A stretch of 55,599 nucleotides of DNA. It comes from Pricia antarctica. GTDB lineage: Bacteria > Bacteroidota > Bacteroidia > Flavobacteriales > Flavobacteriaceae. Below the pieces are notes generated by a model that was not told where the DNA came from, made no database searches, and saw only the letters and a program-made list of their open reading frames with translations. Positions 31,653 through 40,274 of the stretch are shown in pieces. The translations under genes were made by a program, and so were the position numbers. The stretch's first letter is position 1; each line of letters starts with the position of its first letter. Location: assembly GCA_011050085.1 (NCBI GenBank), contig DRGL01000025.1, forward strand, positions 1-55,599. The letters run 5' to 3'.

Positions 31653-31940
31653 ATGAAAAAATCACACTATTTAGCATCCATTCTTTCGCTCTTATCCACT
31701 TCGCTTTTTGCTCAAATTGGTGGCATTGAAGATTCAGTTAACGATGTAGGCGATACCATCAGAACTATTTTTCCAATCTTATTGGGTGTCATCTTCCTGG
31801 TGGGCTTCCTATTTAATGCCGGACATTTCTTCGGCGAAAATGCCGACCTCAAAAAGGGGATAACCAGAGTTCTTGTTTTTGTACTTATTGCAGGTGCAGT
31901 AGTAGGCATCTTCACATACTTAATAGGAATCGTAGTATAG
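31653..31940 (+). CDS. traE: Conjugation protein TraE-like (DUF4134), VirB2-type
   Basis: 95 residues. Signal peptide MKKSHYLASILSLLSTSLFA, then QIGGIEDSVNDVGDTIRTIF and two membrane helices separated by a short loop with FFGENADLKKG. It matches DUF4134, the CTnDOT TraE group, small two-helix proteins occupying the VirB2 pilin place in the Bacteroidota T4SS. First gene of the tra operon. Confidence 0.88.
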   Translation: MKKSHYLASILSLLSTSLFAQIGGIEDSVNDVGDTIRTIFPILLGVIFLVGFLFNAGHFFGENADLKKGITRVLVFVLIAGAVVGIFTYLIGIVV

Positions 31941-31976
31941 ATGAACCCTCTAAGAGGGATTTGTTTTCCAAGCATT

Positions 31977-32261
31977 ATGAAGAAATACGAGGTCTATAAA
32001 AACATTAGGAAAAGGGCGGTCATTTTTGGACTGCCTATTTCCCTGTTTGCCTTGATGATGGTATCGATTTTGGCTTCGTTGCTCATCATCATCTTCTCTT
32101 TCAGCTTTGGGATAATAATAGGTGTATTGGTCTTCAATGCTTCCCTATATGTGGCTTTGACAAGAATAACCCACAATCCGCAACTATTCCAAATGGCTAA
32201 GGCTTTTCCAAAAATTATCAGTAACAAAAGAAATTTAGGCTTCGATTATGAACAAGATTAA
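31977..32261 (+). CDS. traF: Conjugation protein TraF-like (DUF4133), VirB3-type
   Basis: 94 residues from ATG 31977 (MKKYEVYKNIRKRAVIFGLP); the frame is open 36 bases further but the family starts here. Two adjacent membrane helices follow the VIFGLP motif, then a short cytoplasmic tail. This is DUF4133, TraF of CTnDOT and VirB3-like, an inner-membrane partner of the TraG ATPase. The end overlaps the traG start by 14 bases. Confidence 0.88.
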   Translation: MKKYEVYKNIRKRAVIFGLPISLFALMMVSILASLLIIIFSFSFGIIIGVLVFNASLYVALTRITHNPQLFQMAKAFPKIISNKRNLGFDYEQD

Positions 32262-34650
32262 CCTTTCGGCATATCAACCCATCGTAGATATTCAGGACAA
32301 TATCGTATTTGCCAATAATGGCAATGTTATTCTGTGCTATAAAGGTAATTTACCAGAAATCTATTCCTTATCTGAAAAGGACTTTGAGGATATGCACGGT
32401 GCTTGGTTTCAAGCATTAAAGTCATTGCCAGTTGGTACTGTGGTTCATAAACAGGATATCTATCTCAAGAAATCATATTCTTCGGAACAACTTCCCAATT
32501 CTACATTTTTAGAAAAAGCGACCCACGAGCATTTTAAAGGTCGTGGGCATATAGAGCACAGCTGCTATTTGTTCTTCATTTTGACCAAAAACAAGGCTCT
32601 CAACAATCCGAAATACGTCAATCCCTTTAGGAAAGTTTCAAAGGGAATCGTACAGGAACTGGATGATAACATCAAGAGTTTCGCCAACTCGGTAAGTGAT
32701 TCAGTTTCCTTTATCAATAATAGCCGAAAGATGGATTTTGTTTCGCTTAAAGCGGAAGACATCCTGCAACTAACAAGTGCCTATTTCAATGGCTTTAATG
32801 AAGGTTATGATACTGACATTTTACTGGATAAGAAAAGCGTCAATATTGGCGAAAACCATTTTGATGCCCTTGCCATCAACAGCGAACTGTGCTTTGGCGA
32901 AAGTGTACAGAGTAGCAAAACCAATGAGAAATTCACTTCTGACGATTTTGTATTTCATCAAGGGTTTATTGATGGCTTAGGGCTTACGCTTAATGAGAAC
33001 CATATCGTCAACCAAATCCTATATCTCGATGACAAACAGAAGTGGCGCAAGCTACTGGATAAAAAGATTGAAGAACTCAATAAAAGTTCAAATTTCGGTT
33101 CACAGAATAAAGTGGTACTTGGTAAAATCCAGCACATTCTTGACCAAATCAATGCCGATGATAATGCACGAATCATCCGTGGTCATCTCAATATCGTGTA
33201 TTGGGCAAAGGAAGCCAAAGAGCTCGACAAAATAACTTCAAAAATAAAGACTGAATTTAAGGAATTGGATATCATACCATACTATCCAAGAGGCGAAGAA
33301 CGTAAGAATTACATCCTAAATAGCTACTGCTGTTTCTCTTCTAACTTCTCAAATAATGATTTGTACGTAACCGATTTAAAACACGCGCTTTGCCTGTTCA
33401 TCAATAACACCAATTACAAAAGCGATAACACCGGAATTATCTTTAATGACCGCGAGCACAACATTCCTGTTCTGAAAGATGTTTGGGATGAAAAGAAGAA
33501 ACGCATCAAGGCACGAAACTTTGCCATTTTCGCGCCAACTGGCGAAGGAAAATCCTTTTTGGCCAATAACATTCTGCGCCAGTATTTTGAAAGTGGCGTT
33601 CGCTTGGTTATCATAGACTTGGGTGGTTCTTATACCAAATTCGCTAAACTCTATCCTGAAAAGTATACGGTGCTTCGTTATGAAAGTGGGAAGAACTTAG
33701 GTATCAACCCATTTTACATTAGCGACACAAATGACCTCACACCCGAGCGATTGGAAGACTTGTCTGTTTTCCTGTTTGAATTATTTGCTTCAGATTTAAA
33801 AGTGACCAAAGCACAATCAGTATCGGTTAAAAAGATATTACGCCATTATTACGATAGTACTTCAGAAAATCATTCGTTGGATGGTTTTTACAGCTTTATA
33901 GAAAGGAACCAGAAAGACCTTCTGGACACCTTAAAAATCCATCCCGACTATTTCAATGTGACGAGCTTCTTGCACGTAATGTCCGAATATGTCGGCGATG
34001 GTCTATATAGCTTCCTGTTTGAAGTAAGTGAAGACCAAACCTATAAGATTGAAGACAAACGATTGATTGTTTTTGAACTGGATGAAGTAAAGGACAATAA
34101 GGAAATTCTTTCCGTAATGTTGAAGCTCATTAAGTCCGCAATCCAAAGAACGATTTGGAAAAACAGAGCTGAAAAGGGTATCATCCTATTTGATGAGTTT
34201 GCCAAACAACTGAAGTTTGACAACGTACTGGAAAGCGTAGAATTTTACTATCAAGCCATCCGTAAACAGAATGGTGCAATTGGGATTATTCTGCAATCCA
34301 TAAATCAGCTTCCGAACAACTCAACTTCAGCCAGTATTCTTGAAAATACCCAAGTCATTTATAGCCTGAATAACGAAAAGGGCTATGACGAATTGGTCAA
34401 AAGGCTCAACCTATCCAGCCACGATTTAAACCAATTAAAATCCATCAAAAACAATCTTTCCGGTCCACGCAAATACACTGAGATGTTTATCAAGATAGGT
34501 AGGGAAAGTAACATCTTCCGGCTTGAAGTTCCGAAGGAAGTTTACGCAGCTTATTTGACCGATGGACAGGAAAATGAGGAAATAATGAAGCTCTACAATG
34601 AGCATCACGATATGCAAAAAGCAATAATTCAATTCACATCTAAAACATAA
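32248..34650 (+). CDS. traG: TraG-family conjugation ATPase (VirB4-like)
   Basis: 800 residues. The N-terminal domain (KINLSAYQPIVDIQDNIVFA) and the C-terminal RecA-like domain match Bacteroidota TraG. Walker A is APTGEGKSFL (about residues 431-440), Walker B IILFDEFAKQ (about 648-657) and a Gln-containing motif GAIGIILQSINQLP follows. It powers assembly of the transfer channel. Normal length, no frameshift. It overlaps traF by 14 bases and traI follows 4 bases after the stop. Confidence 0.95.
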   Translation: MNKINLSAYQPIVDIQDNIVFANNGNVILCYKGNLPEIYSLSEKDFEDMHGAWFQALKSLPVGTVVHKQDIYLKKSYSSEQLPNSTFLEKATHEHFKGRGHIEHSCYLFFILTKNKALNNPKYVNPFRKVSKGIVQELDDNIKSFANSVSDSVSFINNSRKMDFVSLKAEDILQLTSAYFNGFNEGYDTDILLDKKSVNIGENHFDALAINSELCFGESVQSSKTNEKFTSDDFVFHQGFIDGLGLTLNENHIVNQILYLDDKQKWRKLLDKKIEELNKSSNFGSQNKVVLGKIQHILDQINADDNARIIRGHLNIVYWAKEAKELDKITSKIKTEFKELDIIPYYPRGEERKNYILNSYCCFSSNFSNNDLYVTDLKHALCLFINNTNYKSDNTGIIFNDREHNIPVLKDVWDEKKKRIKARNFAIFAPTGEGKSFLANNILRQYFESGVRLVIIDLGGSYTKFAKLYPEKYTVLRYESGKNLGINPFYISDTNDLTPERLEDLSVFLFELFASDLKVTKAQSVSVKKILRHYYDSTSENHSLDGFYSFIERNQKDLLDTLKIHPDYFNVTSFLHVMSEYVGDGLYSFLFEVSEDQTYKIEDKRLIVFELDEVKDNKEILSVMLKLIKSAIQRTIWKNRAEKGIILFDEFAKQLKFDNVLESVEFYYQAIRKQNGAIGIILQSINQLPNNSTSASILENTQVIYSLNNEKGYDELVKRLNLSSHDLNQLKSIKNNLSGPRKYTEMFIKIGRESNIFRLEVPKEVYAAYLTDGQENEEIMKLYNEHHDMQKAIIQFTSKT

Positions 34651-34654
34651 TATT

Positions 34655-35236
34655 ATGAAGACAAAAATCAAAATTTTATTAATGACAGTAGCCTTGACCT
34701 TAGTTATGTCAGGTAATGCTACCGCACAAGGAATGCCCACTTATGACAACACCAATTTTATCAGCTTGGTAAAACAACTTATAGAATCAGGTAAACAGAC
34801 AGCTCAGATGATTAAGTCTGTAAAATTCCTAAAAGATGCAAAAGAGGCAATAGAGAAAGTATCAAGCGTTGTTGAGCAACTGAGAGCAGTTGAGGAAATT
34901 GGACAGAACAATCAGCGCCTTATCAACGTAATGCAAAATGATTTACAGGATATTTTGAATTCGCCCTACATCAAACCCGATGAAGTTTCAAGGGTTGTGG
35001 AATCGTTTGACGCCATAGTACAAAACTCATTGGACACAGTAGATTTTATTGATGAAGTCCTATCCAGCGATTACCTAAAAATGAGCGATGCCGAACGTGC
35101 TGAAATTCTTAAAGCAAAAGAGCAGGAATCCAAGCAAATGGTTTCCAACATCACTACAAAAACAAAACGCTATCGTGATATTATTTCCTTCAGAAAAATG
35201 CAGGATAAAGTCAATAATAGAGAAACCGAATACTAA
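34655..35236 (+). CDS. traI: Conjugation protein TraI-like (DUF4141), VirB5-type
   Basis: 193 residues. Signal peptide (MKTKIKILLMTVALTLVMSG NATAQ) then a mostly helical protein with GMPTYDNTNFISLVKQLIES and coiled segments. This is the DUF4141/TraI group of CTnDOT, probably a periplasmic VirB5-like component. Its C-terminal part is charged and Glu-rich. Tight spacing to the neighbours (4 and 2 bases). Confidence 0.85.
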   Translation: MKTKIKILLMTVALTLVMSGNATAQGMPTYDNTNFISLVKQLIESGKQTAQMIKSVKFLKDAKEAIEKVSSVVEQLRAVEEIGQNNQRLINVMQNDLQDILNSPYIKPDEVSRVVESFDAIVQNSLDTVDFIDEVLSSDYLKMSDAERAEILKAKEQESKQMVSNITTKTKRYRDIISFRKMQDKVNNRETEY

Positions 35237-35238
35237 AA

Positions 35239-36081
35239 ATGACGGCGACCATTCTCTTAGGAATTGGGCTGGAATATATAGATACCGTTTTCCAGACCAT
35301 ACAGGCCAGCGACTTTTCGCAATACACGATTGCGGGAATGAAAACGCTCGCTGTCCTGTTCTTTCTGGTCAACATCCTCAAAAAATACAATGAAGGCATT
35401 GCAAATAAGGATGGTTACACTTGGGGATTGAGTCCAGGCGAACTGGCAAAGAATTTTGCCATTGTCATTTTGGTCATTTTCTCAACACAAGTATTAGGAT
35501 TTTTCGATGGTATATTAGTTGCCATTGAAGGACAATATCGAGGAACTGCACCAGCCTTATTGCCATTACAAATGCAGGATATTCCCATAGAAGAAGATGT
35601 AAGTATCATCGAGGTTGCACAAGCTGCTATGACATTATTATATGAAGCCTTGGTCACACCGCTTTACGGATTCAAAATATTTGCATTCATCATTAGCTTG
35701 TTCCTCTGGATATTAGATTTGTTCATTTATCCATTGTTTTTGGCAGAACGCTTTTTTCTACTCGGAATAATGCAAACTTTTTTTCCCTTGGTCATTAGCC
35801 TTGCAGTCTTTGAAAAGTTCCGTTCGTTAGCTTATACATTCTTCAAGCTTTATGCTGCGGTCTATATGTTAGTACCTGCCTTCTTTTTAGTAAATGTTTT
35901 TGTGAATGCACTATACACGGAAATCAACACCAATTTTTGGGTCAATTTGTTTGGAACCGATACAGGTCAAGGCTTTTTTGCACCAGTGGTTCAATTAGGT
36001 TCGGTAGGGTTTATTGTTTTCTTGAAGTTCAAACTGTATAAACGCGCCACATCTTTTACACTCAGACTATTTACCAACTAA
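35239..36081 (+). CDS. traJ: Conjugation protein TraJ-like, VirB6-type membrane protein
   Basis: 280 residues with about six or seven membrane helices, matching TraJ of CTnDOT. Notable are LPLQMQDIPIEEDVSIIEVA (a periplasmic loop), FPLVISLAVFEKFRSLAYTF and LKLYAAVYMLVP-like segments. VirB6-type proteins form the inner-membrane pore of the T4SS. Spacing to traI is 2 bases and to traK 11 bases. Confidence 0.9.
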   Translation: MTATILLGIGLEYIDTVFQTIQASDFSQYTIAGMKTLAVLFFLVNILKKYNEGIANKDGYTWGLSPGELAKNFAIVILVIFSTQVLGFFDGILVAIEGQYRGTAPALLPLQMQDIPIEEDVSIIEVAQAAMTLLYEALVTPLYGFKIFAFIISLFLWILDLFIYPLFLAERFFLLGIMQTFFPLVISLAVFEKFRSLAYTFFKLYAAVYMLVPAFFLVNVFVNALYTEINTNFWVNLFGTDTGQGFFAPVVQLGSVGFIVFLKFKLYKRATSFTLRLFTN

Positions 36082-36092
36082 ATCAATTCAGA

Positions 36093-36707
36093 ATGAAAAC
36101 ACCTTACAAGAATATTTACAACGTCCTAAAGCTGAATCGATTTATCGTTTTGGCGGTTGTTGCCTGTGCCTTACTATCCAGCACATTTTCGGTTTGGATG
36201 GTATTCAACACTAATCAAAAAGCGCTCAATAGTGCCTTTGCCATTAATACAGATGGCAGTATCATTCCCCTGAAGCTCGTGACCCAAAAGGAAAATTTTC
36301 GGGTCGAAGCTTTGGCACATTTAGATCTATTCCACAACTACTTCTATAATATCGATGCCAGTAATTACGAACGCAATTTGGAAAAGGCTTTGTGGTTGGG
36401 TAATAGTTCCGTGGACAATCTATATCGCCAGAAAAAAGCCGATGGTGTTTACAACAGATTGCTTCAGTATTCATTAGTTCAAAAAGTACTGAGCATCGAT
36501 TCAAGAATATCTGAAAATAATGGTTCGTATGGTTTTACGACGACTACCATTTTTGAAATTAATAGAGGTACAATCATTGACACTTACGAGTTGGTTTCCA
36601 CCGGAAACTTGATTATGGTTGACCGAAATTTTCCCAACAACCCACACGGTCTATTGATTACCAACTATTTCGAGAACACTTTAAAAAAACTAAACGATGA
36701 AAGTTGA
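36093..36707 (+). CDS. traK: Conjugation protein TraK-like, VirB8-type
   Basis: 204 residues. A short cytoplasmic part with MKTPYKNIYNVLKLNRFIVL, one membrane helix, then a periplasmic NTF2-like domain (FRVEALAHLDLFHNYFYNID, ALWLGNSSVDNLYRQK, FTTTTIFEINRGTIIDTYEL), as in TraK of CTnDOT. VirB8 proteins nucleate T4SS assembly in the inner membrane. Complete and of usual length. Confidence 0.92.
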   Translation: MKTPYKNIYNVLKLNRFIVLAVVACALLSSTFSVWMVFNTNQKALNSAFAINTDGSIIPLKLVTQKENFRVEALAHLDLFHNYFYNIDASNYERNLEKALWLGNSSVDNLYRQKKADGVYNRLLQYSLVQKVLSIDSRISENNGSYGFTTTTIFEINRGTIIDTYELVSTGNLIMVDRNFPNNPHGLLITNYFENTLKKLNDES

Positions 36708-36710
36708 AAG

Positions 36711-36744
36711 CCGACCCGCCTGACTTCGGGCAGGTAATCGGCAC
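36711..36744. repeat. Small hairpin between traK and traM
   Basis: The 53-base gap carries GCCGA and TCGGC arms enclosing an imperfect inner stem (ACCCGCC / GGCAGGT). This GC-rich CCTGACTTCGGGCAGG-type element looks like a dispersed flavobacterial palindromic repeat inserted in the operon; it may adjust the expression ratio of traK and traM. Confidence 0.4.
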
Positions 36745-36760
36745 TTAAAAACTCACTCTT

Positions 36761-37690
36761 ATGAAAGTAGAAAAAAACAAGATAGTATTTGCAGCGGTAT
36801 TGGCCGTGATTTTCATATTCCTGATTTCCTATTCTGTAATGGTAATGGGCGATGATGAAAGTGAAACTGAAAACCTTAAACAGACCTTAGTTCCCGATTT
36901 GGAAGAAGACCAAAAAGAGTACGATTCCAAACTGGATGCGATTAACGATTTGAAGAAAGTTCGTGAAAACAATGCACCAAGCATCTATGATGAAAAGTTG
37001 ATTGATTCCTTGGGATTTTACGACCCAGATTTACCAGAACGCGAAAAAGAGCGTATCGTAGATAGCATCTATGAAGCAGGCAAGATTCAATATTCCGAAA
37101 ATCGATACCAAAATTTGGGACAGAAAAGAACTGTTCGCAAAGCGGTATCAAAAATTGATTCTGCAGAAGTAAAAAGGGAACAAAAAATTGAAGCGAAAGA
37201 ATTGGGCTTAGAACATCAATTGTTCTTTGCTGCTTCGCCTAAACCCAATGAAGTTTCAATCATCGGCAATACAGATGAAACTATTTACGTGGTGGTAGAT
37301 GGCGACCAAGTTGTAAAAGCAAACACCAGATTACGAATGCGACTGACCAAAACTGCTACTATCAATGGTAAAGAAATGCCAAAAAATACACCTGTATTCG
37401 GATTTATCAGTTTTCAGCCTAATCGGGCTTTAATTGAAATTGAAAACATAAAGCACCATCCCACAAAACTTAAAGCTTTTGATTTATCTGATGGCAGCGA
37501 AGGTATCTACGTACAGAACAATTTTAGAGCAGAAGCCACTACTGAAGTGTTGGACGATATTATTGGCGACATCAACATACCTACAGTTCCGCAAGTTGGT
37601 GGTGTAACCAAAGTGCTAAGACGTAGTAACCGAAACGTGAAAGTTACGGTATTGAACAATTACAGATTAATTCTAAAACCTAAATTATGA
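36761..37690 (+). CDS. traM: Conjugation protein TraM-like, VirB10-type
   Basis: 309 residues. One N-terminal membrane helix (about 8-28), a charged, helical, periplasmic linker (about 35-150), and a C-terminal beta-rich domain (NTRLRMRLTKTATINGKEMP, TPVFGFISFQPNRALIEIEN). This is the TraM/VirB10 layout, which spans the envelope and links the ATPases to the outer complex. It is shorter than the roughly 450 residues of CTnDOT TraM; the linker is reduced. The end overlaps traN by 4 bases. Confidence 0.9.
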   Translation: MKVEKNKIVFAAVLAVIFIFLISYSVMVMGDDESETENLKQTLVPDLEEDQKEYDSKLDAINDLKKVRENNAPSIYDEKLIDSLGFYDPDLPEREKERIVDSIYEAGKIQYSENRYQNLGQKRTVRKAVSKIDSAEVKREQKIEAKELGLEHQLFFAASPKPNEVSIIGNTDETIYVVVDGDQVVKANTRLRMRLTKTATINGKEMPKNTPVFGFISFQPNRALIEIENIKHHPTKLKAFDLSDGSEGIYVQNNFRAEATTEVLDDIIGDINIPTVPQVGGVTKVLRRSNRNVKVTVLNNYRLILKPKL

Positions 37691-38520
37691 GAACATTTAT
37701 TCTAATATTGATGGTGTTAATTTCCGCTTTCGCGAAAGCACAACAGCAACCCATACCACTCGACACCATTTATGCTAACGACACCAAAAACGTTGCGCTA
37801 TTTTTTCCAGAACCTATACGGCAGGGCATAACCGGTTCGGATAATTTTGTATTTACCTATAACCGTGAAAAAGAACAGTATTTTGGACTGCTTCAGGCAA
37901 CCCCTGGGAAGGAAAGTAATTTACTGGTAGTCAATAGAAATGGTTCGATTTTTTCGTATATTGTAAGGTATAAAAAACAGCTTTCTAAGCTCAATTATTT
38001 CATTCCGCTATCAAATAGTATCGGTAATGAAAAACCGATTGTAAAGGATTCGGTTCTTGTTGAATCTTCTGAAGAACTTGTAGATAACAGCACCTATTAT
38101 TACCAAAAATTCTGCTCATATCTTCTCAATAGAAAACAGCGTATAGCGCGAATCAAGAAACGAAACGAAGGTATTATCTTGAATGTAGAGAATATTGTTT
38201 TTGATAAAGATGAGCTCTATTTTGTTATAGAGATTGAAAATAATTCTACGTTGGATTACGATTTGAATTTCTTGAACCTGTCTATTGAAACGAGACAAAA
38301 AGGGAAAAGAAAATCATTGCAACGACTGTATCAAGAACCGATATATAAACATAATCTGCCGTCCAAGATTAAGGAAAATGAAATGGCTCGATTCGTTTAT
38401 GTATTGCCCAAATTTTCATTATCCGATGACCGTAGGGCAATTTTGGAATTGAATGAAAAAGATGGCGAACGTAATATAGAAATGAAATTATCGCATAGGT
38501 ATATCAATAACCCAAATTAG
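37687..38520 (+). CDS. traN: Conjugation protein TraN-like, VirB9-type
   Basis: 277 residues. Signal peptide MRTFILILMVLISAFAKA, then PLDTIYANDTKNVALFFPEP, VRYKKQLSKLNYFIPLS and IVFDKDELYFVIEIENNSTL DYDL, as in TraN of CTnDOT. A VirB9-like beta-rich protein of the outer core complex. It overlaps traM by 4 bases. Bacteroidota TraO, TraP and TraQ do not follow; the tra operon ends with a lipoprotein gene instead. Confidence 0.9.
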   Translation: MRTFILILMVLISAFAKAQQQPIPLDTIYANDTKNVALFFPEPIRQGITGSDNFVFTYNREKEQYFGLLQATPGKESNLLVVNRNGSIFSYIVRYKKQLSKLNYFIPLSNSIGNEKPIVKDSVLVESSEELVDNSTYYYQKFCSYLLNRKQRIARIKKRNEGIILNVENIVFDKDELYFVIEIENNSTLDYDLNFLNLSIETRQKGKRKSLQRLYQEPIYKHNLPSKIKENEMARFVYVLPKFSLSDDRRAILELNEKDGERNIEMKLSHRYINNPN

Positions 38521-38527
38521 TAATGTT

Positions 38528-38890
38528 ATGAAAAGATTAGTCATTTGCTCGCTCGTACTTTTGTTCATTTCTTGTTCAGAAAGCACAACAAAATCCCCTT
38601 CTGAAATTGCCAAAGTTGTTGCGTCAAGCTTTTTCTCAAAAGATGAATCAGCCTTAAAAAAGCATACCACTTCTGAGGGCTATGCCAGTTTGATTACTGT
38701 ACAGAATATGATGCCAGATTCCGACCAAGACATCGAGGTAGAAATTTTAGATGAATCTATAGATGGCGAAATTGCCTGGGTAAAATACAGCACAACTTTC
38801 GATGGGAAAACTGGCATTTTTAAACTGACTAAGGAAAATGGTCAATGGAAAGTGACCAGTAAAGGCCCGAGGGAAAAAGGGCCGTTTTAA
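38528..38890 (+). CDS. DUF4878-like small lipoprotein at the end of the tra operon
   Basis: 120 residues. Lipobox LLFISC (Cys16) after a short signal, then an NTF2-like domain: SPSEIAKVVASSFFSKDESA, DESIDGEIAWVKYSTTFDGK, FKLTKENGQWKVTSKGPREK. This is the DUF4878 pattern. It begins 7 bases after traN. A VirB7-like stabilising lipoprotein or entry-exclusion factor is possible; neither can be shown. Confidence 0.75.
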   Translation: MKRLVICSLVLLFISCSESTTKSPSEIAKVVASSFFSKDESALKKHTTSEGYASLITVQNMMPDSDQDIEVEILDESIDGEIAWVKYSTTFDGKTGIFKLTKENGQWKVTSKGPREKGPF

Positions 38891-38900
38891 AAGACTTTTT

Positions 38901-40268
38901 TTAATTTTTATCAAGATTGATTTGCCAATAACCTCTTGTATCGCCTTGACGCGTTAAAAAGCCTTTATTTTTGATAGCCGTAATATGCTTACCAACAGCA
39001 GATTCATTAATACCCAAAGCTTCAGCTATTTCGTTATAAGTTATGGAAGGATTTGTAGCAATAAGTTTAAGAACTTCTTTTTGTCTTTTAGTTAGAGCTT
39101 CTGTCGTATCAATTACACCACCTATTACACCACCTATTGCACCACCTTTTTGACCACCCATTACACCACCTATTTGACCACCTTCTTCAACAGTAGTTTC
39201 TTTAGCAGCAAAAGTCATTCTAAGGAAGTTATCTGAAAAGCCAAAACTCTCTTTTCCATAGTGTTCCAAAATACGAGGGATGCCAGAACCCAATTGTTCC
39301 ACGAGTTCCAAATCCTTAAAAATCCGCATCAGTTCTTTATTCCGTGGAACTGAAAAGCCCTCGAAAAATTCCTGTTTGCTCAATCCTTCCGGAAGACCGC
39401 CTGCCGATGTGATTTCAATTCTATCTGCAAAGATTTCAAACTTTGGGGTAATTTCATTGGTATAATCGTTATGCACAAAGGCATTGATAATGGCCTCGCG
39501 CAATGCGATGGGATTCCATAGGTTAGCTTGTTGCCTTTCTTTGGCCGTTATTTTTGTGTTGGTTCTATTCTCGACAGCAATTTTATCTATCACTTGCTTG
39601 GTAGCCTTGACCAAACATTCGTGACCATATTCGTTGCTTTCTATCAAGTCTGTTCGGGTTTTGCCCGAATACTTGGCAACTTTGATAGAAGTGTTATTCT
39701 TGTCTGCCAAAAGATAGTCAGCATAATTGAATGCACCATCTTCAGTCAATAGTTCCAAGTTCTTTGCAAAAGCTTTACCAAGGGTGTGACCCGATTCCTC
39801 GTAGTAGATTTTCAACTGGCTAAAGCTTAAATCTTGACGACCCGCTTTAATTTTGCTGATGGAATTTCGGGTACGCTTGGCAAAGAGCTCGTCAATCATT
39901 TTTTGTGGCATCGGTTCAGCTGCTGAACCTAAGCGCATAAAACAACCCTTTTCGCTCATCCCGTATTTTTTGAGATGATAAGGTTTTTCTGGACCGCTCG
40001 CCACAATGATTTTCAAGATATTCTTGCCTTCTCTTTCCTCGCTTACAATATCAAACAAACCCAAAGCTGAAGGACGGATATTGTTCTTTAACCTGTCTTT
40101 AATTTTTAATTGGTCGCCATCCGCATCAGCCAGACCGTAAGTATTCCCTTCCTTATCAATACCAATATAAATAATGCCGCCTTCACGATAGTTTAAAAAA
40201 GCAATGACCTCTTTTTCAAGTCCATCGGACAGTTCTCGTTTGTATTCTATACGGTTTGTTTCGGTCAT
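38901..40268 (-). CDS. AlbA_2/Schlafen-type ATP-binding regulator with a GG-repeat linker and wHTH
   Basis: 455 residues. The N-terminal AlbA_2 domain is IEYKRELSDGLEKEVIAFLN and GGIIYIGIDKEGNTYGLADA. A middle DUF-type HATPase-like domain has LREAIINAFVHNDYTN, FEIFADRIEITSAGGLPEGL and LGSGIPRILEHYG. A low-complexity stretch follows (about residues 363-386, six GGxx units), then a winged helix (LTKRQKEVLKLIATNPSITY, LGINESAVGKHITAIKNKGF). Proteins of this layout often accompany type I restriction loci. The start lies 6 bases after the specificity gene, so it is the last gene of the restriction operon and may regulate it. Confidence 0.88.
   Translation of the reverse strand: MTETNRIEYKRELSDGLEKEVIAFLNYREGGIIYIGIDKEGNTYGLADADGDQLKIKDRLKNNIRPSALGLFDIVSEEREGKNILKIIVASGPEKPYHLKKYGMSEKGCFMRLGSAAEPMPQKMIDELFAKRTRNSISKIKAGRQDLSFSQLKIYYEESGHTLGKAFAKNLELLTEDGAFNYADYLLADKNNTSIKVAKYSGKTRTDLIESNEYGHECLVKATKQVIDKIAVENRTNTKITAKERQQANLWNPIALREAIINAFVHNDYTNEITPKFEIFADRIEITSAGGLPEGLSKQEFFEGFSVPRNKELMRIFKDLELVEQLGSGIPRILEHYGKESFGFSDNFLRMTFAAKETTVEEGGQIGGVMGGQKGGAIGGVIGGVIDTTEALTKRQKEVLKLIATNPSITYNEIAEALGINESAVGKHITAIKNKGFLTRQGDTRGYWQINLDKN
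39111..39183 (-). repeat. Six 12-bp tandem repeats encoding GGxx units
   Basis: Six imperfect 12-base units (CACCACCTATTA-like on the plus strand) give GGQI GGVM GGQK GGAI GGVI GGVI between the ATP-binding and winged-helix parts of the AlbA_2 protein. Copy number can change by slippage in steps of four residues without a frameshift. Confidence 0.7.
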
Positions 40269-40274
40269 TAATTA

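Noticed and set aside
39111-39183. Short periodic repeat resembling a CRISPR or VNTR
   Set aside because: Repeats are 12 bases without spacers and keep the reading frame of the AlbA_2 protein; coding repeat, not CRISPR.
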